From Clostridia bacterium (GTDB taxonomy: Bacteria; Bacillota; Clostridia; Oscillospirales; CAG-272), in the NCBI GenBank assembly GCA_017622085.1, contig JAGARU010000124.1, forward strand, positions 1-64,000: 64,000 nucleotides of DNA. Reading direction: 5' to 3'. Of the stretch, positions 54,066-63,844 are shown one piece after another. The number at the start of each line of letters is the position of its first letter. Position 1 is the first letter of the stretch. Both the position numbers and the translations under genes were made by a program. Under the pieces are notes generated by a model that made no database searches, was not told where the DNA came from, and saw only the letters and a program-made list of their open reading frames with translations.

Positions 54066-55124
54066 ATGCAAACGAAGCTCTGCAAAATCGATCGAACCAA
54101 TATCGGCGCCTCCACCGACGTCTTAAAGGAAGCCTCTGCTATCCTGAGAGACGGCGGCCTTGTGGCTTTTCCGACGGAAACCGTCTACGGCCTCGGCGCT
54201 AATGCGCTGAGTGCAGAGGCGGCTCTGTCCGTCTTTGCCGCCAAGGGTCGCCCGGCGGATAACCCGCTGATCGTCCATGTGGCGCGCCCCGAGGATGCAG
54301 AAGCCTTTGCCCATACCACCCCCCTCTATTACCGCCTGGCCGAGGCCTTTATGCCCGGTCCCTTGACGGTAATTTTACAGAAAAAACCGATCATTCCCGA
54401 CGCAGTCACCGGCGGTCTTGACAGCGTAGCCATTCGCTGTCCCTCCGACCCCGTGGCCCACGCGCTGATCGAGGTCAGCGGCCTGCCCATTGCCGCGCCC
54501 TCGGCCAACCGGTCGGGAAAGCCTTCGCCCACCACGGCCGCGCACGTGTTTGAGGATATGGACGGCATCATCCCCATGATCCTCGACGGCGGCGAGAGCG
54601 ACGTGGGCGTGGAATCTACCGTGATCAAGCTGGACGGAGAGGGAGTGATCCTTCTCCGACCGGGCGCGGTCACACCGGAAATGCTCCGTGAGATCGTGGA
54701 GGACGTTCGCATCTCCTCGGCTGTAACGGAGGAGCTGGGCGTGGGAGAAAAGCCCCTGTCGCCCGGAATGAAATACAAGCACTATGCCCCCACCGCATCG
54801 CTGATTCTTCTGGACGGTCCCTCGGAGGCCTTTGTCGCCTACGTTAAGGAGCAGGCCGCTACCGGCTTCTGCGTGGCACTTTGCTACGAGGAGGAGACGG
54901 AGGCGCTGACCGCGGTTCCGCACCTGTCCGTTGGCTATCGGTCGGATATCGGTGCACAGACCCACCGCTTGTTCCGCCAGCTGAGAGAGGCGGACGCCTT
55001 GGGTGCGGACTACATATATGCCCATCTCCCCACCATGGAGGGCGGGGGATTGGCCCTTTACAATCGCATGATCCGTGCCGCGGCACATCATATAGAGAAA
55101 ATCGGAAAGAAGGTTGAGGATTAA
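54066..55124 (+). CDS. tsaC: L-threonylcarbamoyladenylate synthase (Sua5 type)
   Basis: 352 residues. Starts tRNA t6A37 synthesis from threonine, bicarbonate and ATP. Motif FPTETVYGLGANAL and KGRPADNPLIVHV are the YrdC core; the extra C-terminal Sua5 domain (about 215-352) with SPGMKYKHYAPTA makes it the long version. AAGGGTGA before ATG 54066, just after prfA. Confidence 0.95.
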   Translation: MQTKLCKIDRTNIGASTDVLKEASAILRDGGLVAFPTETVYGLGANALSAEAALSVFAAKGRPADNPLIVHVARPEDAEAFAHTTPLYYRLAEAFMPGPLTVILQKKPIIPDAVTGGLDSVAIRCPSDPVAHALIEVSGLPIAAPSANRSGKPSPTTAAHVFEDMDGIIPMILDGGESDVGVESTVIKLDGEGVILLRPGAVTPEMLREIVEDVRISSAVTEELGVGEKPLSPGMKYKHYAPTASLILLDGPSEAFVAYVKEQAATGFCVALCYEEETEALTAVPHLSVGYRSDIGAQTHRLFRQLREADALGADYIYAHLPTMEGGGLALYNRMIRAAAHHIEKIGKKVED

Positions 55125-55127
55125 CCA

Positions 55128-57359
55128 ATGGCGAGATCAAAGAAAAACGAAATCCAGAGCGCGCCCGAGGCGGAGATCCGTCCCCAGCTCATCACCGAAA
55201 CCATTGAAAAGAACTACATGCCCTACGTTATGAGCGTCATCGTCTCCCGTGCCATCCCGGAGATCGACGGCTTCAAGCCCGCTCACCGTAAGCTCCTTTA
55301 TACCATGTATAAAATGGGACTGATGACCGGCGCCCGTACCAAGAGCGCAAACGTGGTCGGCCAGACCATGCGCCTCAATCCTCACGGCGACGCCGCCATT
55401 TACGAGACGATGGTTCGTCTCACCCGTGGCCATGAGGCCCTGCTTCATCCCTTTGTGGATTCCAAGGGCTCCTTTGGCAAGCAGTATAGCCGAGACATGG
55501 CCTACGCCGCCTCCCGTTATACGGAGGTCAAGCTGGATAAATTCTGCGAGACCATCTTCGACGGTATTGACAAGAACGCCGTGGAGATGATCCCCAATTA
55601 CGATAACACCATGAAGGAGCCGGTGCTCTTGCCCACCTCCTTCCCGAACATTCTGGTGTCCGCCAACATGGGTATCGCCGTTGGTATGGCCTCCAACATC
55701 TGCTCCTTCAATTTGAGCGAGGTGTGCGATGCCACCATTGCGATCTTGAAAAATCCTAAGGTCAAAACCGATAAGATCCTTGACCTGATGGTCGCTCCGG
55801 ACTTCCCCGGCGGTGGTACCATTATTTACGACCGAGAGCAGATGACCAAGATCTATGAGACCGGCTCCGGCTCCATCCGCATCCGCTCCCGCTATTCCTA
55901 CGACAAAAAGCAGAGATGCATCGATATATTGCAGATCCCCTATTCCACCTCTATTGAGCAGATCCAGAAGGCCTTGACGGATCTATACAAGGAGGGCAAG
56001 CTAAAGGAGGTCAGCGATTTCCGCGATGAAATCGACCTGAACGGCTTTAAGCTTACCTTGGATCTTCGCCCCGGCATCGATCCGGACGCCCTGATGGCCA
56101 AGCTCTATAAGCTTACACCCTTGGAGTCCTCCTTCGGATGTAACTTCAACGTGCTTATCGACGGTTCTCCCCGTCAGATGGGCGTCATCGAGCTCCTCTC
56201 CGAATGGATCCGCTTCCGCATCGGTTGTCTCCGTCGGGAGTTCACCTATGACCTTGGCAAGAAGAAGGAAAAGCTTCACCTGCTCTTAGGTCTCGGTAAA
56301 ATCCTGTTGGACATCGATAAGGCCATCCGCATTGTCCGCGAGACGGAGAGGGAAGCCGATGTTGTACCGCGCTTGATGGAGGGCTTCTCTATTGACGAGC
56401 TCCAGGCTGAGTATATTGCGGAGATTAAGCTCCGCCATCTGAACCGAGAGTACATCTTGAACCGCCTCGCTGAAACCTCTCAGCTCCAGAAGGAGATTGC
56501 CGATCTGGAGGCTCTGATCGCCGACGATCTGAAGATCAAGGCATACATTGTAAAAGAGCTGATGGAGATCAAAAAGAAGTACGGCAAGCCGAGAAAGACC
56601 CAGCTGATCGACGCCTCCGAGGTGGTTGTGATCAAGCAGGAGCATCTGATCGAGAACTACGGCGTCAAGGTCGTGTTCACCAAGGGCGGATACTTAAAGA
56701 AGATCACGTACCGCTCGCTTCAGGGCAATTCCGAGCACCGTCTGAAGGACGGCGACTATATTCTCTCAAGCGAGGATGCGGAAAACCGGGACGAGATCAC
56801 CTTCCTTACCAACCGTTGCCACCTGTTCCGCACCAAGCTCTCCGACTTTGACGATTCCAAGGCCTCGGAGATGGGCGAATACGTGGCCTCCAAGCTGGGC
56901 TTCGAGCAGGACGAGCGTACGATCCTGATGAAGGTGGCAAAAAACGTAGATCCGAATAGCAATTTCATCTTTATTTTTGAAAACGGTAAAGCCGTTCGTA
57001 TACCGCTGTCCGCCTATGAGACCAAGAGCGTGCGGAAAAAGCTGACCAATGCCTATTCCGATGCCTCCCCCATTGTGGCCGCCTTCCATGAGGATAAGAT
57101 CAAGGAAATCGTTATCGTCAGCAGCGACTCCAAGGCCATCACCATCAAGTCTTCTCTTATCGTACAAAAATCTACCCGAACCGCCTCCGGTGCCACCGTG
57201 TTTAATCTCAATTTGAAGAAGGGGCAAAAAATCGTAGGCGCCTATACCTCCGAGGATGGCCTTATTGCCGATCCCTCCAAGTACCGCAAAATCAAGGTAC
57301 CCGCCGCCGGCGTCAATATGACGGCCGAGGACAAGGCGTCTCTCTCCGACAAGCTTTGA
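55128..57359 (+). CDS. parC: DNA topoisomerase IV subunit A-like (type IIA)
   Basis: 743 residues, shorter than gyrase A. The DNA-cleavage core has AASRYTEVKL with the catalytic tyrosine Tyr131. The quinolone region reads HGDAAIYE (86-93), with Ala89 where GyrA has Ser83. There is no QRRGGKG gyrase box, so it should decatenate or relax DNA, not introduce negative supercoils. The C-terminal pinwheel is present. Its B subunit is not in the window. It begins 3 bases after tsaC. Confidence 0.88.
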   Translation: MARSKKNEIQSAPEAEIRPQLITETIEKNYMPYVMSVIVSRAIPEIDGFKPAHRKLLYTMYKMGLMTGARTKSANVVGQTMRLNPHGDAAIYETMVRLTRGHEALLHPFVDSKGSFGKQYSRDMAYAASRYTEVKLDKFCETIFDGIDKNAVEMIPNYDNTMKEPVLLPTSFPNILVSANMGIAVGMASNICSFNLSEVCDATIAILKNPKVKTDKILDLMVAPDFPGGGTIIYDREQMTKIYETGSGSIRIRSRYSYDKKQRCIDILQIPYSTSIEQIQKALTDLYKEGKLKEVSDFRDEIDLNGFKLTLDLRPGIDPDALMAKLYKLTPLESSFGCNFNVLIDGSPRQMGVIELLSEWIRFRIGCLRREFTYDLGKKKEKLHLLLGLGKILLDIDKAIRIVRETEREADVVPRLMEGFSIDELQAEYIAEIKLRHLNREYILNRLAETSQLQKEIADLEALIADDLKIKAYIVKELMEIKKKYGKPRKTQLIDASEVVVIKQEHLIENYGVKVVFTKGGYLKKITYRSLQGNSEHRLKDGDYILSSEDAENRDEITFLTNRCHLFRTKLSDFDDSKASEMGEYVASKLGFEQDERTILMKVAKNVDPNSNFIFIFENGKAVRIPLSAYETKSVRKKLTNAYSDASPIVAAFHEDKIKEIVIVSSDSKAITIKSSLIVQKSTRTASGATVFNLNLKKGQKIVGAYTSEDGLIADPSKYRKIKVPAAGVNMTAEDKASLSDKL

Positions 57360-57414
57360 TCGGAGCGCAAAAATAACCGTGTGCCATAGGCGCGCGATTT
57401 TGAAAGGATTACCC

Positions 57415-58032
57415 ATGAGTAAAAAAATCAAGCTTTTCCTTGCTTTCTTTGTGATTCTGGCACTTTCTACCACTGCCGTTATCTTTGCGGCCGGTGCCAC
57501 CTACGATTCGGAATCCGACCCCTTGGTCTCCCTCAGCTTTTTGACCGAGATCTTCAAGCCGGAGCTTCAGGAGGAGATCCGTATCTCCAGCGATAACGTG
57601 GAGCTGATGCTCCAGGCGCAAATCGACTCGCTGACCAGTCAGGTGGCCTTCCTTACAAACAGATTGGCTCTCCTTACCGAAAAGCTGGAAAAGGTAACTG
57701 ACAGCACGACCTCTGCTCCCACCGTTACCCCGGATACGTCGGATCCGGATACCCAAACCTATACGGTTCTCACCTTGAAGCAGGGTGATATCCTGCTGGC
57801 TGAGGGGGATTGCGAGCTGGTGCTTCGTCTTGGCAGTGCCACGGTTACCTCGTCCTCGGTTGAGCGCATTTTGCTGGATTGCACCGATGGCATCGCCCTC
57901 ATTGCCGGCGCCTCCGTGCCCCAGAACCACTTTATTCTGATTCCCATCGGTGCCGACGGCCGCGGAATCACCGTCACCTCGGAATCCGCATCTGTCATGA
58001 TCAAAGGAGCGTACAGCATTGTCGAAAAATAA
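57415..58032 (+). CDS. Secreted or membrane-anchored protein, coiled coil plus beta domain
   Basis: 205 residues from ATG 57415. Signal or anchor sequence (KLFLAFFVILALSTTAVIFA), then a short coiled coil (LQAQIDSLTSQVAFLTNRL), a Thr/Pro linker and a small beta domain (LKQGDILLAEGDCELVLRL). Overlaps the next gene by 14 bases, so it is translationally coupled to the SpoIID-family protein. Likely a partner in envelope biology; no family recognised. Confidence 0.75.
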   Translation: MSKKIKLFLAFFVILALSTTAVIFAAGATYDSESDPLVSLSFLTEIFKPELQEEIRISSDNVELMLQAQIDSLTSQVAFLTNRLALLTEKLEKVTDSTTSAPTVTPDTSDPDTQTYTVLTLKQGDILLAEGDCELVLRLGSATVTSSSVERILLDCTDGIALIAGASVPQNHFILIPIGADGRGITVTSESASVMIKGAYSIVEK

Positions 58033-59890
58033 GCGTTTAGCCAATCGAAAAAAATTGATCCTCCGCATTTTTTGCGGTGTTTTAGCCGCGATGCTGGCCT
58101 TGGGTGGTCTTGCTTCCTTTGCGTATCTGTTCATCGATCACGTGCACGCGGCGGACTATCCGGAGGAACTCCGGGTGCATATTGGCCTTAAATACGGCTC
58201 CTCTATGGCGGAGACCTATACGGCTACCTCCGCTTCCGGCTTTTCCGTTGTCAATCAGAACGTGTCCGATCGTACCATGCCCTATGAGGAGATGTTCCAG
58301 ACCTCGCTTACCAAGGTCATTATAGCGGCCGCAAAAAATCTGGTGAAAACAGGAAGCACCTATTACGGCACGTCCTCCACCTCGGCTGATATCGGCGGTT
58401 ATTCGCTTCAGTCCAACCGCCAGTTTTCCACCTATAGCGCCGCCGAGAAGTATATTAAGGATAAGTATGCCTCCAAGCTGAGCGGATACAATATTTACGT
58501 GGCCTATGAGGGCAGCACCTCTCGTTTCCGCATTCGGATCGGCGATTATACCTCGTCCGATGCCGCGCAATCGGCCTCGGAGACGGTGCGCTCTAAGATC
58601 GGCGATGCCGTCAGCATCATTGAGCCCGGCACCTCCGTTTATCTGATCGACCCCGGAACCGGAAAGATCATCTTCGCCTATGGCGACCATTCCTCCGTTT
58701 GCCTTGGACTCCGTCCTTTGTCTGAGACGAATACCATCTCTACGGTAAATACCTGGTACGATGGTACCTTGGTTTATAAATGCGCCACTCATAACGGAGC
58801 GATCAAGCTGCGGCTGACCAACGTAATGGATCTTGAGCCCTACGTTGAGCGTGTCATCGTGTCGGAAATCTACGCCAGCTGGCCCTTGGAGACGCAAAAG
58901 GCCTTTGCCGTTGCGGTCCGTACGTATACGCTGGCTAATCTGAATAAGCATTCCCGCTACGGCTTTGACCTTTGCGCAAGCACGGATTGTCAGGCCTACG
59001 ACGCCACCTCGTTGTACGACCGCTCGCACCGGGCGGCTATGGAAACGGCCGGACAGGTCCTCACCTATGAGGGACACGTGGCATCCATCTATTATTCCTC
59101 CAGCACCGGCGGCATTACCGTAAGCGCTGAGGAAGCCTTTGGCCCCTCAGCCGCTAAGCCGTACCTTGTGGCCGTGGAAACCCCATGGGAAAAATACACC
59201 ACCCATTCGGGAGGCTTCTGGCGCTTAGAGGCAACGCCGGAACAGCTTGCTACCGCTCTGCGGAGCCGTGGCTATACTAAAATCAAGGATGCTGTCGAGG
59301 AGATCCGCATCCTGCAGTTTGCTGAGAATTCTACCTATGTTTATAAGATGGAGGTAACGGATATTCACGGAAATACCGTTGTGATCGAACGGTGTGAAAA
59401 CGTCCGCTTGGCCTTCCGTGATTTAGACACGTACCCGAAGAGTGCCAACTTTGTGGTAGGCCGGGGAAGCGTTCTCTATACCACAAACGTGGACGATTCC
59501 GTGGTGGAAAATCCGGAGGCCGGCCTGGACGCCGAGCCTAAGTTTTCGGTCAAAACCGCCTGGGGCACGCTCTTGGCCCGCTTTGTGAAGGGTCTTAACG
59601 TCATCAGCGGGCAGGGATACGTCACCCTACCGGATCGCGCCGCATCCGTCATTACTGCCCATAATGTGGCTAAATATACAGGCAACGTCCCCGAGAGTGA
59701 TACGGACTACGAGATCTATTACGCGTCGGACGAAAACAACTTCGTTTTCGTTGGCAAGGGCTGGGGTCACGGCGTCGGTATGAGCCAATGGGGTTTAAAG
59801 GACATGGGCGATTTGAGTTATACATACGAGCAAATGCTGGCGGCCTACTATCCTACCGTAGACGTGAAGCATTTCAGCGATCTGAACTAA
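58019..59890 (+). CDS. SpoIID/LytB-family protein with SPOR-like segment
   Basis: 623 residues from TTG 58019 with AGGAG upstream. Signal sequence or anchor first, then a SPOR-like segment (FSTYSAAEKYIKDKY, then IGDYTSSDAAQSASETVRS), then the SpoIID/LytB core with SEIYASWPLETQKAFAVAVR, ASTDCQAYDATSLYDR and YYSSSTGGIT, and GWGHGVGMSQWGLKDMG near the end. SpoIID family lytic transglycosylases process peptidoglycan during engulfment, while relatives act in vegetative cells. Coupled to the preceding protein. Confidence 0.9.
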   Translation: MSKNKRLANRKKLILRIFCGVLAAMLALGGLASFAYLFIDHVHAADYPEELRVHIGLKYGSSMAETYTATSASGFSVVNQNVSDRTMPYEEMFQTSLTKVIIAAAKNLVKTGSTYYGTSSTSADIGGYSLQSNRQFSTYSAAEKYIKDKYASKLSGYNIYVAYEGSTSRFRIRIGDYTSSDAAQSASETVRSKIGDAVSIIEPGTSVYLIDPGTGKIIFAYGDHSSVCLGLRPLSETNTISTVNTWYDGTLVYKCATHNGAIKLRLTNVMDLEPYVERVIVSEIYASWPLETQKAFAVAVRTYTLANLNKHSRYGFDLCASTDCQAYDATSLYDRSHRAAMETAGQVLTYEGHVASIYYSSSTGGITVSAEEAFGPSAAKPYLVAVETPWEKYTTHSGGFWRLEATPEQLATALRSRGYTKIKDAVEEIRILQFAENSTYVYKMEVTDIHGNTVVIERCENVRLAFRDLDTYPKSANFVVGRGSVLYTTNVDDSVVENPEAGLDAEPKFSVKTAWGTLLARFVKGLNVISGQGYVTLPDRAASVITAHNVAKYTGNVPESDTDYEIYYASDENNFVFVGKGWGHGVGMSQWGLKDMGDLSYTYEQMLAAYYPTVDVKHFSDLN

Positions 59891-59918
59891 CCGAGCACCG
59901 AGAAAAGGAGGTGTTTCT

Positions 59919-61001
59919 GTGCCCGATCTGTTTGAATACCTCTCTTGGCGCGGAGATCTTTCTTTTGAGCAAGTGCCTCTTACCGAGGCCGACAACCTGA
60001 TTTTTACAATGCTCTCCTACGTAAAGTTCGGGAGCCTTATCCCCACTTTTGAGAGCAAAGCTACCGTATCTCTGGCCGAGGCTGCCGAGGCCTACAAGCC
60101 ACAGGGTGGGGAAGTAGACGAGCTTGTTCCCAATCGCAGCATCAGTCAAACCATTCTTCGCCTGCTTCAAGCCGCCGCAAAAACACCGCGGTTTGGCAAC
60201 GTGCGCTTGCTTGGTTACGTGGATCGGCTGGATGACGTGGAGCAAAAGCAGTTTTCCGCACTGACCGCCTGCCTCTCCGATGGCTCTGCCTACGTTGCCT
60301 TCCGCGGAACGGACGCTACCATTGTCGGCTGGAAGGAAGACTTCAACATGAGCTATCGCTCGCCCATCCCCTCTCAGCTGGAGGCGACGGCCTACTTGAA
60401 CCGCGCAGGACGTGCTCATCCCGGACCTTTGTACGTGGGCGGTCACTCCAAGGGCGGTAATTTGGCCGTATACGCAGGCGTCCATTGCCTGAGGGAGGTC
60501 AAGGATCGCATCCTTGCCGTCTATAATAACGACGGCCCGGGATTTGACCGGGAGGCCATGTTTGAGGAGGGCTATCGGGAGCTGAGTCCTCGCATCCGCA
60601 CCTACATTCCCGCCTATTCGGTGGTGGGTATGCTCTTTGAGCGTTTGGAGGAGCATACGGTGGTGGAAAGCCGTGGAAATAAGATCATGCAACACGACGG
60701 TATGTCGTGGGAGATCATGGGCGGCTCCTTTGTCCGTGCCGCCGATATCGAGCCTGACACCAAGCGCATCGACCGGATCATGAAGGAATGGGTTTCCTCC
60801 ATGAAGAAGGAGGACCGAGAGGCGTACGTCAATACCGTTTACGCCATGTTAGCCTCCACCGAGGCAAAGAATCTGTCCGATCTCAGTCGTTCTGGGCTGA
60901 AGCTTCTGCGTGCCTATCTCACCTTGGACCCCTCCTCCCGCGAGGTCATCCACGAGAACACCAAAGCGTTTTTAAGTTGCTACAAAAAGAACCGCAAATA
61001 A
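59919..61001 (+). CDS. DUF2974/Mbeg1-like alpha/beta hydrolase
   Basis: 360 residues from GTG 59919, with AAGGAGGTG eight bases upstream. LSWRGDLSFEQVPLTEADNLI at the start and GHSKGGNLAVYAG with the nucleophile Ser match the DUF2974 family, related to lipases. Substrate unknown. Follows SpoIID in the same direction, so it may be co-transcribed. Confidence 0.85.
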   Translation: MPDLFEYLSWRGDLSFEQVPLTEADNLIFTMLSYVKFGSLIPTFESKATVSLAEAAEAYKPQGGEVDELVPNRSISQTILRLLQAAAKTPRFGNVRLLGYVDRLDDVEQKQFSALTACLSDGSAYVAFRGTDATIVGWKEDFNMSYRSPIPSQLEATAYLNRAGRAHPGPLYVGGHSKGGNLAVYAGVHCLREVKDRILAVYNNDGPGFDREAMFEEGYRELSPRIRTYIPAYSVVGMLFERLEEHTVVESRGNKIMQHDGMSWEIMGGSFVRAADIEPDTKRIDRIMKEWVSSMKKEDREAYVNTVYAMLASTEAKNLSDLSRSGLKLLRAYLTLDPSSREVIHENTKAFLSCYKKNRK

Positions 61002-61004
61002 AGT

Positions 61005-61036
61005 AAAACGGAGGCGATGGCTCGCCTCCGTTTTTT
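61005..61036. terminator. Bidirectional terminator
   Basis: Stem AAAACGGAGGCGA / TCGCCTCCGTTTT with TGGC loop and T-run; between the hydrolase and SpoVB. Confidence 0.9.
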
Positions 61037-62618
61037 ACGTTGTCCGTTTTTCCGCACGCAAAATGCCCCGTGCCCAGCCGATATCCTCCCGCGAAATACT
61101 GCCAAGCAGAAGAATAAAGATCAGATAAACCAAGGCCGCACCGATTATTCCGCCAATCAACTGGCTCCTTCCGTCTGCCAGCAGAGAAAGCAAAATGCCA
61201 TGATCCACCAGCGGCCGCCAAAGAAGCGTAGCCCCAACTACCGCCAAAAGCGGCTTGAAGATCCACCGAAGGGGATTGGCCCGAAGCCCGGTTACCTCCA
61301 AGAGCTTCAAAATACTCAGCGAAGCATTCAGCGCCTCGCACACAAAAATCACCAGCCGATACCCACGGATTCCCATGTGGGGCAAAAGGATCACCACCAT
61401 CAGAATTCCGGTTAAGGAGTCGGTAATGTTCACCTTCATGCTGTAAAGCTGTTGCCCCAGCCCTTTCAAAATACTGTCTACCGCTCCGTCCAGATACATC
61501 AGCGGAATCAAAGGTGCCAGCACGCGGATGTGCTCCGCCGCCTCGGTGCTCCCATAGATAACGGTGCCGATCTCATGGGAAAAGCAAACAAAGATTCCCG
61601 CCACGCCAATGGAAAAAATAAGGGAGACCTGAAACATACGTGCCGTGATATATTCGATCCTCCTCTTTTGCCCGCTTGCGTGGCATTCCGCCATTTCGGG
61701 GATCAAAAGTCCGGCAAAGGAGGAAAGCACGGCGGACGGGAAGAGCAATAGGGGAAAAACCATTCCGTGGAGAATTCCGTAGGAGGCCAACGCCGCCGAG
61801 GAGGAAACTCCGTATTGCTTAAGCCCCCATGGAATGGCCAGATGCTCTACCGTTAAAAGCGCCGACCGCGCGTAAGTGCTGAGCGCCACGGGAAAGGCAA
61901 TGGAGATCAGCGGCTTCAGCGCGGAGTCTTTTTCAGACTCTCGAGCCGACACAAAAAACTTGCGGCGATCCCGTATGTAAAGCAGGGCGCTGATCCCCAG
62001 TGAGATCATCTCGGAAACCGCACCGCCGCCTACCACGGCCGCGCAGGCGTAAGTTACCCCGGATGGCGCCAAGGATGCCAGCAGTAGGGAAGTCAGATAT
62101 ACCTTTACTCCTTGTTCCCCCAGCCGAGCCGCCACGTTCTTATGAACGCGCCTGACGCCGGAGAAATATCCGTTCAACGCCGATGCCACCGCAATAAACG
62201 GAAGGCTGACCGCATACAGCCGCAGGGAAGGAAGGGCGCGCACGTCTCCTAAGGCGTGGATTGCCAGTACCCGGGCGAGAGAAAATAACAACACCGCCGC
62301 CAGCACCCCGAAGAAGGTAGAGTAGAGGAGAGACGCCCGCATCACGTTGCGTACACGCCCACTGACCGTCGCATTAATTCGCGCCTCCTCGTAGGGAATC
62401 ACCTCGGCCGTCATTTTGACAACTGCCAATTGTACGCCAGAGGCGGCCAATGTGGTGGCAAAACCGGTTACCGTAAAGATCAGAGTCAAAAGTCCCATTC
62501 CCTCCGCTCCCACCCGCCCGGAAACGTAGACGTTAAAGCTGACCGATACCGTCTGCATTAAAATGGATACACCCGATAACAGAAGGGCATTTAAAAAATA
62601 GCGTTTCACCCGTCTCAT
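61035..62618 (-). CDS. SpoVB/MurJ-like lipid flippase
   Basis: 527 residues with about 14 membrane helices. Signature of the MVF superfamily: GLLTLIFTVTGFATTLAASG and GLLIPEMAECHASG. Probably moves a lipid-linked cell-wall or spore-coat precursor. Reads on the minus strand, convergent with the hydrolase gene. Confidence 0.9.
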   Translation of the reverse strand: MRRVKRYFLNALLLSGVSILMQTVSVSFNVYVSGRVGAEGMGLLTLIFTVTGFATTLAASGVQLAVVKMTAEVIPYEEARINATVSGRVRNVMRASLLYSTFFGVLAAVLLFSLARVLAIHALGDVRALPSLRLYAVSLPFIAVASALNGYFSGVRRVHKNVAARLGEQGVKVYLTSLLLASLAPSGVTYACAAVVGGGAVSEMISLGISALLYIRDRRKFFVSARESEKDSALKPLISIAFPVALSTYARSALLTVEHLAIPWGLKQYGVSSSAALASYGILHGMVFPLLLFPSAVLSSFAGLLIPEMAECHASGQKRRIEYITARMFQVSLIFSIGVAGIFVCFSHEIGTVIYGSTEAAEHIRVLAPLIPLMYLDGAVDSILKGLGQQLYSMKVNITDSLTGILMVVILLPHMGIRGYRLVIFVCEALNASLSILKLLEVTGLRANPLRWIFKPLLAVVGATLLWRPLVDHGILLSLLADGRSQLIGGIIGAALVYLIFILLLGSISREDIGWARGILRAEKRTT

Positions 62619-62706
62619 ACCGCACCCCCTTGACTTCCTATGCTATCCTATTCGTGACAGGCACAAAAAATGAGCGGCAGAGAAAGGTTGAATTTCCCTA
62701 CCGCCC

Positions 62707-62735
62707 TTGATTTTTCCAGCCGCTTGGTGTATAAT
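62707..62735 (+). promoter_or_regulatory. Candidate promoter for rsmA
   Basis: TTGATT (62707-62712), 17 bases, TATAAT (62730-62735). The transcript would cross the tRNA-Thr gene in the antisense direction before reaching rsmA. Confidence 0.5.
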
Positions 62736-62742
62736 AGTCCGG

Positions 62743-62792
62743 TAAAAACAAAATCGGTAACACTCACGGAAAACCCGATCGCGTTACCGAAA
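62743..62792 (-). terminator. Terminator of tRNA-Thr
   Basis: Minus strand: TCGGTAAC / GTTACCGA stem with a long loop, then TTTTGTTTTT. Confidence 0.7.
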
Positions 62793-62867
62793 TGGAGCTG
62801 GTGGCGAGGATTGAACTCGCGACCTGTTGATTACGAATCAACTGCTCTACCACTGAGCCACACCAGC
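62793..62867 (-). tRNA. tRNA-Thr (anticodon CGT)
   Basis: Minus strand cloverleaf: GCTGGTG pairing with CACCAGC, D-arm GCTCAGTGGTAGAGC, anticodon loop TTCGTAA, TTCAATC T-loop, discriminator T and encoded CCA. Confidence 0.95.
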
Positions 62868-62889
62868 AAATGGACTTGCGTACTCACAC

Positions 62890-62918
62890 ATTATACTATA
62901 ACTTCCTCTCTTTGTCAA
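62890..62918 (-). promoter_or_regulatory. Consensus promoter of tRNA-Thr
   Basis: Minus strand TTGACA (62918-62913), 17 bases, TATAAT (62895-62890). Confidence 0.88.
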
Positions 62919-62953
62919 GAGTAAACCAACAAATTTTGAAAGGACGTAACGCC

Positions 62954-63844
62954 GTGGACCTTTGTAATATTGCTACAGTCAGAAAACTAATGGAGAAATA
63001 CGGTATCGCGGCCAAAAAGGGCTACGGACAGAATTTCTTGATCAATCCCTCTGTTCCGGCGGACATCGCGGAGGAGAGCTATAGCTATCATATGGGCCCA
63101 AGCGGCGGAAAATCTGGCTCAGTTCTGGAAATCGGCCCCGGCATCGGGTGCTTGACTTGCGAGCTGGCGGAGCGTTATGAGAGAGTCCGCGCTGTGGAGA
63201 TCGACCGTGGGCTGATTCCGTTGCTTGGAGAAACGCTTGCCGATTACCCCAACACCCAAGTTATCAATACTGACTTTATGAAGCTGGATCTTCCCGCCTT
63301 CCTCTCCGAACACTTTCCGGAGGGCAAGATCTCCGTTTGTGCGAACCTTCCGTATTATATTACTACCCCGATTCTTATGAAGCTGATCGAGGAAGGGGAG
63401 GGCCGCTTTGACTCCATCACCATCATGGTACAGGATGAGGTGGCTACCCGCCTGTGCGCTGCTCCCGGTGATGCGGATTACGGCTCGGTAACGGCTTCGG
63501 TTCACTATTACGGCAATTGTCGAAAACTCTTCAAGGTAGCACCCGGCAACTTCCTGCCCGCACCCAAGGTTACCTCCGCCGTGATCCGAATCGAGCTGTA
63601 CGAGGAGCCCCCGTACCATTGTGTTGACGTAGAAACTCTCCGTCGCGTCATCGCCGCTGCCTTTGGCATGCGCCGAAAAACCTTGGTAAACGCCCTTATG
63701 GCCTCCTTTTCGGATATCGGAAAGGATCGAATTGGTGAAATCCTTGTAGAGCTTGGGATGGATATTGGTGTTCGCGGCGAACGCCTAAGTACGGAGGAAT
63801 TCTGCAATTTGGCGAATGCCTTTTATGAGGAAAGAAAGAAATGA
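62954..63844 (+). CDS. rsmA: 16S rRNA dimethyladenosine transferase
   Basis: 296 residues from GTG 62954 (AAAGGA upstream); the longer frame upstream overlaps the tRNA-Thr promoter and 5' end. SAM motif LEIGPGIGCLTCELA, catalytic NLPYYITTPI and C-terminal FLPAPKVTSAV and FGMRRKTL. It dimethylates A1518/A1519 (KsgA). Overlaps the next gene as ATGA. Confidence 0.96.
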   Translation: MDLCNIATVRKLMEKYGIAAKKGYGQNFLINPSVPADIAEESYSYHMGPSGGKSGSVLEIGPGIGCLTCELAERYERVRAVEIDRGLIPLLGETLADYPNTQVINTDFMKLDLPAFLSEHFPEGKISVCANLPYYITTPILMKLIEEGEGRFDSITIMVQDEVATRLCAAPGDADYGSVTASVHYYGNCRKLFKVAPGNFLPAPKVTSAVIRIELYEEPPYHCVDVETLRRVIAAAFGMRRKTLVNALMASFSDIGKDRIGEILVELGMDIGVRGERLSTEEFCNLANAFYEERKK

